From JANMDR01 sp031376425 (GTDB taxonomy: Bacteria > Pseudomonadota > Gammaproteobacteria > Burkholderiales > Usitatibacteraceae): 19,475 bases of DNA. Positions 6,590-13,766 of this stretch are shown here, in pieces; within the stretch, counting starts at the first letter, position 1, and each line of letters begins with the position of its first letter. Location: the NCBI GenBank assembly GCA_031376425.1, contig JANMDR010000313.1, positions 1 through 19,475 on the forward strand. The letters are read 5' to 3'. The translations under genes and the position numbers were made by a program. Under the pieces are notes generated by a model. The model was not told the DNA's origin, ran no database searches, and saw only the letters and a list, made by a program, of their open reading frames with translations.

Positions 6590-9500
6590 ATGACTCAAAA
6601 AGCGCAGTGGCAGTTTTGGATTGACCGTGGTGGCACTTTTACTGACATCGTGGCACGTCAACCCGATGGTGCACTCATCACGCATAAATTATTATCAGAA
6701 AATCCCGAGCAATATCGCGATGCCGCTGTGGCGGGCATACGTCAATTACTTGGGCTGGCAGCGGAAGAAGCCATTCCAGTGGCGCTAATTGAAGCCATAA
6801 AAATGGGCACTACGGTAGCCACCAATGCTTTACTGGAACGTAAAGGGGAAAAGACGCTGCTGGCTATCACCAAAGGGTTTCGCGATCAATTGCGTATTGC
6901 CTACCAAAATCGCCCGCGTATTTTTGATATGGAAATAACGCTGCCACAATTGCTATACAGCGATGTGGTGGAAATTGCCGAGCGTATTGGTGCACATGGT
7001 GATGTTGTTACTAGCTTGGATGAAATCGCAACCAGAGTAGCGTTGCAAGCGGCGTGGGATCGTGGTTTTCGCGCTATTGCTATCGTTTTTATGCATGGCT
7101 ATCGGTTTACGCAGCATGAATTAAAAGTAGCCGAAATAGCGCGTGATATTGGCTTTACCCAAGTTTCTACCTCGCATCAAACCAGCCCGCTGATGAAGCT
7201 GGTATCGCGTGGTGATACTACCGTTGTAGACGCTTATTTATCGCCTATTTTGCGGCGCTATGTGAATCAAGTAGCAACGGAATTATCTAATTCGGATGCA
7301 CGTCGCCCTGTACCAAAGCTATTCTTCATGCAATCCAACGGCGGCTTAACGGACGCCACGCGTTTCCAAGGTAAAGATTCCATTCTCTCCGGTCCGGCAG
7401 GTGGCATTATCGGCATGGTGCGCACGGCTGAAGGAGCAGGTTTTGGCAAAGTGATTGGCTTCGATATGGGCGGCACATCTACCGATGTTTCCCACTATGC
7501 GGGCACCTTAGAGCGTGAATTTGAAACCGCCGTGGCAGGGGTGCGTATGCGTGCGCCAATGATGTCAATACACACTATCGCCGCTGGTGGTGGCTCTATT
7601 TTGCATTTTGACGGGCAACGTTATCGGGTGGGACCAGACAGCGCTGGTGCAAATCCTGGGCCAGCTTGTTACCGACGCGGCGGCCCTTTAGCGGTCACAG
7701 ATTGCAATGTAATGCTGGGTAAAATTCAGCCTGCGCATTTTCCAAATGTATTTGGCGTAAACGCCAATGAAGCGCTGGATGCTGAAGTAGTACGCAAAAA
7801 ATTTACGGCACTTAGCGAAGACATTAAAGCAGCAACAGGTAAAACGCAAACGCCAGAGCAGGTGGCCGAGGGCTTTTTGCAAATTGCTGTGGCCAATATG
7901 GCCAATGCTATTAAATTTATTTCTGTGCAACGCGGTCATGACGTAACCGAATATACTTTGCAATGTTTTGGTGGTGCGGGTGGGCAGCACGCCTGCCTAG
8001 TAGCTGACGAACTCGGTATGACACGCGTATACATTCATCCGCTGGCAGGGGTGTTGTCTGCATACGGTATGGGGCTGGCCGATATTGTGGCGATGCGCGA
8101 ACGGGCGCTAGAAAGTGCATTGAGCGATGATAATTTGCCTGCTGTACACGCCGCACTAGAAAATCTTGCTGCACCAGCGTTTGAAGAAGTGCAGGCGCAA
8201 GGTATTGAGGCTTCCAACATCACCATTAAGCGCCGTGTGCAACTTAAATATGCCGGTACTGATTCTGCTATCACCGTTGATTTTTCTGCTGTTGCCGCTA
8301 TGCAGGCCGCATTTGAGGCGCAATATAAGCAGCGCTTTAGCTTCCTAATGCCGGGGCGCGCATTAATAGTAGAAGCAGTATCAGTAGAAGCCATTGGCGC
8401 TAATGATGCACACAATATTGCTGCCGAAAAACATCCCACTATTGCGGCTATGCCCATTGCCCACGCCGCCCTCACTAGCCAAGGCTGTGCCCATCAAGCA
8501 CCCATTTATGCTCGTGATGCGCTGGCTCTTGGGCAAGTCATTACCGGCCCAGCAATCATCGCGGAAAAAAATACCACTACCGTGATTGAGCCGGAATGGC
8601 AGGCAGAAGTTACGGTGCAAAATCACCTAGTGCTCACGCGGATTACCGTGCGTAAAACCAATCACGCTATCGGCACCACGGTTGATCCCGTTATGCTGGA
8701 GGTATTCAATAACTTATTCATGTCCATCGCCGAACAAATGGGGTTGCGCTTACAGCAAACAGCCTACTCGGTAAACATCAAAGAGCGCTTAGATTTTAGC
8801 TGTGCTTTGTTTGATAGTGACGGCAATTTAATTGCCAATGCGCCGCACATGCCTGTCCATCTGGGTTCTATGGGCGAAAGCATTAAAACGATTGTGCGTA
8901 AAAATCACGGAAAAATGCAGCCGGGCGATGTGTTTGTGCTCAACGACCCTTACAACGGCGGCACCCATTTACCGGATGTAACTGTGGTCTCTCCCGTGTT
9001 TTTGGGCAACGCCAAAGTACCGCAATTTTTTGTTGGTTCGCGCGGACACCATGCCGATATCGGCGGTATTACACCGGGCTCCATGCCACCGTTTTCTAAA
9101 ACCGTGGTGGATGAAGGCGTGCTGCTTGATAACGTAAAACTCGTTGAAAATGGCGTAATGCTGGAAGCACAGATGCGCGAATTACTAGGGTCGGCAAGGT
9201 ATCCGGCGAGAAATATTGATCAGAATATTGCTGATTTGCGTGCACAAATTGCCGCGAATGAAAAAGGCGTGCAGGAACTAAATCGCATGGTGACGCACTT
9301 TGGATTGGATACTGTTAACGCCTATATGCAACATGTGCAAGATAACGCCGAAGAATGTGTGCGCCGTGTAATTGGCAAGCTGTGCGATGGTAGCTATGCA
9401 TATGAAATGGATAATGGTGCAGTCATTAAAGTGTGTGTGAAAATTGGTGCGGATAAACGCAGTGCCCTCATTGACTTTACGGGCACCTCCGCGCAATTAG

Positions 9501-10210
9501 AATCTAACTTCAATGCACCATCTGCAGTGGTGTACGCTGCGGTGTTGTATGTATTCCGAATGCTGGTGGATAGTGATATTCCCCTAAATGCAGGCTGCCT
9601 AAAACCGCTTACCATCATTATTCCGGCAGGCAGTATGTTAAGCCCATCCCCCCCCGCAGCCACGGTGGCTGGTAATGTGGAAACATCGCAATGCATAACC
9701 GATGCGATCATCGGTGCGTTAGGCGTGATGGCGGCAAGCTATGGCACCATGAATAACTTTACCTTTGGCAATGCGCAATATCAATACTATGAAACCGTAT
9801 CTGGTGGCACCGGTGCTGGCCCCACATTTAACGGCTGCGATACCGTGCAAGCGCATATGACCAATTCACGTCTAACTGATCCAGAAATATTGGAATTTCG
9901 CTATCCAGTAAGAGTAGAAGAACACAGCATCCGAAAAAATTCTGGCGGTGCCGGCAAGCATCACGGCGGTAATGGCGCCACTAGAAAAATTCGCTTTTTA
10001 CAACCCATGACCGCAGCTATATTAGCGGGTCACCGCATCATCCCGCCGTTCGGCATGCAAGGCGGCGGCGTGGGTGCTGTTGGTGCCAACTGGGTGGAAC
10101 GCGTTGATGGCAGCCGTATTGATTTATCTTATTCGGACGAATGTGAGATGAATACGGGCGATGTGTTTGTATTAGAAACACCGGGCGGGGGCGGGTTTGG
10201 GGTGGCGTAG
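6590..10210 (+). CDS. Fused HyuA-HyuB hydantoinase / 5-oxoprolinase (OPLAH-type)
   Basis: A 1206-residue fusion of the ATP-binding and catalytic halves that are separate HyuA and HyuB proteins in many bacteria. The N-terminal Hydant_A_N domain begins FWIDRGGTFTD (9-19); the Hydantoinase_A domain includes the actin-like phosphate loop FDMGGTSTDVSHY (about 290-302); the HyuB domain starts near residue 698 (VDPVMLEVFNNLF) and carries NDPYNGGTHLPDV and GSRGHHADIGG, conserved histidine- and aspartate-bearing motifs. Length and order match eukaryotic-type 5-oxoprolinase (EC 3.5.2.9), which opens 5-oxo-L-proline to glutamate at the cost of ATP. Related enzymes act on hydantoins and lactams, so the substrate is not settled. 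It follows the MarR-like gene by 12 bp, probably as one operon, and faces away from the TRAP genes that may import its substrate. Confidence 0.93.
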   Translation: MTQKAQWQFWIDRGGTFTDIVARQPDGALITHKLLSENPEQYRDAAVAGIRQLLGLAAEEAIPVALIEAIKMGTTVATNALLERKGEKTLLAITKGFRDQLRIAYQNRPRIFDMEITLPQLLYSDVVEIAERIGAHGDVVTSLDEIATRVALQAAWDRGFRAIAIVFMHGYRFTQHELKVAEIARDIGFTQVSTSHQTSPLMKLVSRGDTTVVDAYLSPILRRYVNQVATELSNSDARRPVPKLFFMQSNGGLTDATRFQGKDSILSGPAGGIIGMVRTAEGAGFGKVIGFDMGGTSTDVSHYAGTLEREFETAVAGVRMRAPMMSIHTIAAGGGSILHFDGQRYRVGPDSAGANPGPACYRRGGPLAVTDCNVMLGKIQPAHFPNVFGVNANEALDAEVVRKKFTALSEDIKAATGKTQTPEQVAEGFLQIAVANMANAIKFISVQRGHDVTEYTLQCFGGAGGQHACLVADELGMTRVYIHPLAGVLSAYGMGLADIVAMRERALESALSDDNLPAVHAALENLAAPAFEEVQAQGIEASNITIKRRVQLKYAGTDSAITVDFSAVAAMQAAFEAQYKQRFSFLMPGRALIVEAVSVEAIGANDAHNIAAEKHPTIAAMPIAHAALTSQGCAHQAPIYARDALALGQVITGPAIIAEKNTTTVIEPEWQAEVTVQNHLVLTRITVRKTNHAIGTTVDPVMLEVFNNLFMSIAEQMGLRLQQTAYSVNIKERLDFSCALFDSDGNLIANAPHMPVHLGSMGESIKTIVRKNHGKMQPGDVFVLNDPYNGGTHLPDVTVVSPVFLGNAKVPQFFVGSRGHHADIGGITPGSMPPFSKTVVDEGVLLDNVKLVENGVMLEAQMRELLGSARYPARNIDQNIADLRAQIAANEKGVQELNRMVTHFGLDTVNAYMQHVQDNAEECVRRVIGKLCDGSYAYEMDNGAVIKVCVKIGADKRSALIDFTGTSAQLESNFNAPSAVVYAAVLYVFRMLVDSDIPLNAGCLKPLTIIIPAGSMLSPSPPAATVAGNVETSQCITDAIIGALGVMAASYGTMNNFTFGNAQYQYYETVSGGTGAGPTFNGCDTVQAHMTNSRLTDPEILEFRYPVRVEEHSIRKNSGGAGKHHGGNGATRKIRFLQPMTAAILAGHRIIPPFGMQGGGVGAVGANWVERVDGSRIDLSYSDECEMNTGDVFVLETPGGGGFGVA

Positions 10211-10389
10211 TGAAGCTGTACTTTTGTACGTTGTTGAGCTATCGCCACAGTTTTATCCATTACCAAATAAGCGCGTGCCCGGGGTCTGGTTCAGAAAACG
10301 ATGATGCATTTTGTCATTCGCGATTGGTAAATTAAAGATGCCCAGCATGTTTCCAGAGCGCATAGCTAAAGCCTGCGCGTTCTATACTA
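10211..10389. other. Convergent gap between hydantoinase and fic genes
   Basis: About 180 bp between two genes that converge. I see only short inverted repeats (GTAC-TTTT-GTAC near 10218, and GCGCA/TGCGC at 10358-10378), none followed by a T-run. No gene and no convincing terminator. Confidence 0.3.
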
Positions 10390-11754
10390 TTAGTGTTGTG
10401 CTGTTTTCCAATGCAAATACTCTGACAAGCGTAGCCCATATCGCGCCAACACGCCTTCGTGCATCCGTCGTAAATCTTCGATAATAATTGCAGCAACATT
10501 TGCTCTTTCGTCATCGGGCACGGATGACTTTAGGGATTGTTCGATCACTAGCAAAGCATCCACTTCTGGCGCTAGCACAATCTCACGAACGGTGTTTTTA
10601 ATTATTGCGCGCCACTTCAGCCGTTGTGGGTCGGGTTGGGCTAAGGTTTGTTTGATGGCCATGTATTCTTGGGCTGAGCGCTCATAAGCCCATACAAACA
10701 CGTCGCGCAATAGCTCAACCCGGGTTAACTCATATACGCCTAGTATTGCGCGGCTATACATTTCTGGGGGTACGCCGAGGAAGGTCATCGGGCATAAATT
10801 GGCGCGAAAGAGTGGTAAGTTTGCTGCAAGTCGCGACACCCGTTTGTTGATGTCTGCAAAGGGTTGCAAATAGGGCAGATGTACCATTACAAAAAATGCC
10901 TGTTCGAAGGGGTCGGTAATTTGATTGGCGCGGCTTAGTAAAATATCGAGCAGGTCTTCGAGTTGTTGCGGCACCGATATTGGCTTGTAAACGCTGTGGC
11001 TGATATCTACAGCGTGTTGGCGCACGCGACCTTCATCGGCAGGGTTGGGCAGTAAGTTTTCAGCTAAGGCGCTATGCAAATTCATGATGGTGTAGCGATT
11101 GAATTCTACTGATCCGATGTTTTCAACCAGCAATTCGATGGCCGACTTATGGTTTAAAATCATCTGCGTTTCTATTGCCGGTTTGCCTTCGGCAACGCGG
11201 CCAAACTCAACCAGTTCACGCGTATCTAGACGCGAGTAGGTGTTGCCCTCTAAGTGGCTAGATGCCCATGAAAGATCAATGAGCAACCGGTTTAGAATCG
11301 CGCGGCTGTATGTTCCTGCTGGTGCATTAGCTTGGTCCGTACTGCCTATTGAGCGCATTTGGCGGCGGAGCGAGGCGGATAAATAGTAGGTGCTGTTGGG
11401 GATGTAGCTTTCAATAAAGTCGCGCTGATAGCCAACTGGTTTTCGGGCGCTCATTGGCTGCGCCAAATAGTGCACAATGTCTTGACTATCAATTGAAACG
11501 CGAAAGCCCACGGGTTCTTGTTCAAATGGAATCGACAGTTTTGGTTGCGTGCTGGTATCTACGGTCATCGTGCCTTTGATGTAGTGCCGCGTTCGGCCTT
11601 CACCAATAGGTTGAATAATTTTTGCAGCAGTTAGGTCGGCTAACCAGCGCTGCAAGGTGCGACGCGATACCTGTTCATGCAGTGCATGCAATTGGGCTAG
11701 GGTCATGCCACTTGTGGCTTCATGTATCGTTTTGGCTACGGCGTTGATGGTCAT
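10390..11754 (-). CDS. Winged-helix/Fic-domain protein with Gln replacing the catalytic His
   Basis: A 454-residue protein. Residues 1-60 form a winged helix-turn-helix (SRRTLQRWLADLTAAKIIQP then a GEGRTRHYI wing). Next comes the class II Fic inhibitory motif S/T-x-x-x-E-G/N, here S165-SHL-E169-G170-N, in LSWASSHLEGNTYSRLDTRE. The Fic core is LQPFADINKRVSR, aligned with the canonical H-P-F-x-D/E-G-N-G/K-R-x-x-R: the anion-hole N, K/R and acidic D are kept, but the catalytic His is Gln (Q297). Fic enzymes transfer AMP to Ser/Thr/Tyr hydroxyls and need that His, so ordinary AMPylation is doubtful. From memory, the HLPYLQPF form recurs in this Fic branch, so it may be a family trait. A GGGAG ribosome binding site lies 7 bases before the ATG, and a dense array of TGGCGCGA sites covers the upstream gap, pointing to autoregulation by the N-terminal domain. 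Divergent from a rhodanese-like gene. Confidence 0.88.
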   Translation of the reverse strand: MTINAVAKTIHEATSGMTLAQLHALHEQVSRRTLQRWLADLTAAKIIQPIGEGRTRHYIKGTMTVDTSTQPKLSIPFEQEPVGFRVSIDSQDIVHYLAQPMSARKPVGYQRDFIESYIPNSTYYLSASLRRQMRSIGSTDQANAPAGTYSRAILNRLLIDLSWASSHLEGNTYSRLDTRELVEFGRVAEGKPAIETQMILNHKSAIELLVENIGSVEFNRYTIMNLHSALAENLLPNPADEGRVRQHAVDISHSVYKPISVPQQLEDLLDILLSRANQITDPFEQAFFVMVHLPYLQPFADINKRVSRLAANLPLFRANLCPMTFLGVPPEMYSRAILGVYELTRVELLRDVFVWAYERSAQEYMAIKQTLAQPDPQRLKWRAIIKNTVREIVLAPEVDALLVIEQSLKSSVPDDERANVAAIIIEDLRRMHEGVLARYGLRLSEYLHWKTAQH

Positions 11755-11936
11755 GGCGCGACTCCCAGTGATTATTGGATGCTAGTTGGCGCGATTATGG
11801 CGCGATTAGCGTAATTGCGCCATTGTTTTGGCGCGATTATGGCGCGATTAGCTTAAAAGTGAACCTAATCGCGCCACTTTCAAACGAAATCGTCCAATTG
11901 TAAGCAGTTTTGAACCATTTCCGCTATTTCGCGCCA
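11754..11936. promoter_or_regulatory. Multi-copy operator array between fic and the rhodanese gene
   Basis: The 11-mer TGGCGCGATTA occurs exactly at 11787-11797, 11798-11808, 11829-11839 and 11840-11850, and in reverse (TAATCGCGCCA) at 11866-11876; a one-mismatch reverse copy is at 11812-11822. The 8-bp core TGGCGCGA/TCGCGCCA recurs at the fic start codon (11754-11761) and before the rhodanese gene (11929-11936). The two tandem pairs sit in a 25-bp direct repeat (11786-11810 and 11828-11852) offset by 42 bp, about four helical turns, and the tandem copies are 11 bp apart, about one turn. This phasing suggests cooperative binding of a DNA-binding protein, most simply the Fic protein's own winged helix. 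Confidence 0.75.
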
Positions 11937-11976
11937 AAGTGAAATGGCGGTTAATTTCAATCTCTTGAGGTTCCTT

Positions 11977-12525
11977 ATGCAAATACCTAAAACTCTTTTG
12001 TTGGCTTCCCTTGCCACACAGGTTCTGTTTATGGCTGGTTTCATGGTGTCGCAGGTGAGCATTGCGGCTTCATCGCTGTCTGCGGCGTTACCTGCTAACC
12101 CGCAAATCAACGCTAAGGCGTTTTTGGCGGTTACGCAGCAGGCGTTGGATTATCGTGAGGAACGGCGGCTTTCGGAGGCTGAGTTTTTGGCTATGAGTGC
12201 CGCGCCTGACACAATTGTGTTGGATGCGCGGAGTGCTAAAAAATTTGATGAGTTGCACATTGCAGGCGCTATCAATTTAAATTTTTCTGATATTACGGCC
12301 GAAAGTTTGGCGCAAGTTATTCCAAATAAAACCACGCGGGTATTAATTTATTGCAACAATAATTTTGCCAATGCGCCAAAGGCTTTCCCCACTAAGCTGC
12401 CTTCCGCATCGCTGAATTTATCTACCTTTACCGCGCTTTACAATTACGGTTATCGCAACGTGTATGAGCTGGGACCGTTTGTGGATGTGGCAAAAACAAA
12501 GTTGGCCTTGGTGGCGGCAAAATAG
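11977..12525 (+). CDS. Exported rhodanese-like protein
   Basis: I place the start at 11977 (182 residues) because a GAGG site lies 6 bases before it and it gives a clean signal peptide (MQIPKTLLLASLATQVLFMA, cleavage near residue 31); the frame is also open from an ATG at 11944, which has no ribosome binding site. The mature part is a single rhodanese domain: VLDARSAKKFDELHIAGAIN (81-100), then the active-site loop starting at C126 in VLIYCNNNFANAPKAF. Cys at this position normally carries a persulfide sulfur. The loop lacks the Arg or Gly seen in classical sulfurtransferases, so substrate use may differ; the C-N-N-N-F form with the NYGYRNVYELGP ending appears to define its own subgroup. The location is probably periplasmic. 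It is divergent from the fic gene and the last copy of the operator core lies 41 bp before its start. No partner is evident. Confidence 0.82.
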   Translation: MQIPKTLLLASLATQVLFMAGFMVSQVSIAASSLSAALPANPQINAKAFLAVTQQALDYREERRLSEAEFLAMSAAPDTIVLDARSAKKFDELHIAGAINLNFSDITAESLAQVIPNKTTRVLIYCNNNFANAPKAFPTKLPSASLNLSTFTALYNYGYRNVYELGPFVDVAKTKLALVAAK

Positions 12526-12559
12526 GATTGAAGTGGCTCTTTGCAATTGCTTACCCGTG

Positions 12560-12592
12560 CGCTTATTGAACGCTTATTGAGCGCTTAGCGAA
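12560..12592. repeat. Three imperfect 11-bp tandem repeats across the vWA gene end
   Basis: CGCTTATTGAA (12560-12570), CGCTTATTGAG (12571-12581) and CGCTTAGCGAA (12582-12592) follow one another without gaps. The third copy contains the stop codon of the vWA gene on the minus strand. The block lies between the convergent ends of the rhodanese-like and vWA genes. It could be a recent slippage product; no function is evident. Confidence 0.6.
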
Positions 12593-13766
12593 CACTCACC
12601 ATGCCTTGGCTTGCTGCCCAAGCAGAAACATCATCGCGGCGTATTGCTGCTGCCATTAATCCGGGGAAGGCATCTGGGGTGCAGGCGAAGCTGGGCACAC
12701 CGAGGGCAGCGAGTTTTGCGGCGAGGGCACGGTCGTAGCTGGGCGCACCTTCATCGCTTAGCGCTAACAAGGTAATAAATTGCACGCCTGATTCTACTAA
12801 TTGTGCTGCGCGGCGCAGCAAATTCGCTTCGACGCCACCTTCATATAAATCGGAAATTAATACGAAAATGGTATTACGTGGTTCGCGCATCAGGCTTTGG
12901 CAGTAGCCCACTGCGGCGTTAATGTCGGTGCCGCCGCCGAGTTGTACGCCGAATAGCAGCTCTACTGGGTCATCTAGCTTTTCGGTCAGATCAACCACCG
13001 CAGTATCAAACACCACGAGCTTGGTAGCCACGGCTGGTAGCGACGCCATTACTGCGCCAAAGATGCTGGAATATACTACCGAATGCGCCATGGAGCCGCT
13101 TTGATCAATACACAATACCACCTCGCGTTGCGGGCGGCGAGCTTTGCGGCCATAGCCAACTAAACGCTCTGGAATCACCGTGCGATATTCGGGTTGCCAA
13201 TGCTTAAGATTGGCGCGGATAGTGCGGTTCCAATCGATTTCCGCCAAACGTGGTCGGCGATTACGGACGCTCCGATTGAGTGCGCCTGAGATGGCTGAAC
13301 GCATGGGTTCATCAAGTTTTTTTGTTAGCTCATCGACTACGCGCTGCACCACCATGCGTGCAGTGTTTTTAGTTTTGGCCGGTATCACTTGCGATAGTGA
13401 GATTAAATTTGCCACCAAATGCACATCCGGCTGCACGCTTTCAAGCATTTCTGGTTGCAGCAACATTTCGCGCATATTTAAGCGCTCTAAGGCGTCGCGC
13501 TGCATCACCTGCACAACTTGGCTCGGAAAATATTTGCGGATATCCCCCAACCATCGCGCTACGCTGGGTGCAGATGCCCCTCGCCCCGCTTGACGATCAG
13601 TGCTACCTAATTTGCCACTGCCATCGTTATCATACAAAGCGGCCAAGGCTTGATCCATTTCAATGAAGTTGCCAGATAACTGTCCGCAACTTTCATTGGC
13701 TTCGCTGCCCAATACCAGCCTCCAGCGTTGTAAGCGTTCGGCATTGCTTAATGAGGTGGTAGTCAT
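12585..13766 (-). CDS. yehP: vWA-domain protein, YehP-like, last gene of the MoxR-vWA operon
   Basis: A 393-residue protein. Residues ~1-205 are a helical region without a recognised motif; residues ~212-380 are a von Willebrand A domain with an intact MIDAS metal site: D221-x-S223-x-S225 in CIDQSGSM, T280 in GGGTD and D306 in ISDLYEGG. MoxR-type ATPases are characteristically encoded with vWA proteins, which bind a metal and act as adaptors linking the ATPase to its target. Size and order match E. coli YehP (about 378 residues), downstream of YehL and YehM. Its ATG overlaps the stop of the DUF5682-like gene (ATGA), so translation is coupled. The gene symbol is by family resemblance and gene order; function in the cell is not known. 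Confidence 0.88.
   Translation of the reverse strand: MTTTSLSNAERLQRWRLVLGSEANESCGQLSGNFIEMDQALAALYDNDGSGKLGSTDRQAGRGASAPSVARWLGDIRKYFPSQVVQVMQRDALERLNMREMLLQPEMLESVQPDVHLVANLISLSQVIPAKTKNTARMVVQRVVDELTKKLDEPMRSAISGALNRSVRNRRPRLAEIDWNRTIRANLKHWQPEYRTVIPERLVGYGRKARRPQREVVLCIDQSGSMAHSVVYSSIFGAVMASLPAVATKLVVFDTAVVDLTEKLDDPVELLFGVQLGGGTDINAAVGYCQSLMREPRNTIFVLISDLYEGGVEANLLRRAAQLVESGVQFITLLALSDEGAPSYDRALAAKLAALGVPSFACTPDAFPGLMAAAIRRDDVSAWAASQGMVSVR

Noticed and set aside
11754..11936. CRISPR-like repeat cluster
   Set aside because: Units are 8-11 bp, occur in both orientations, have no uniform unique spacers and no cas genes nearby; an operator array explains them better.
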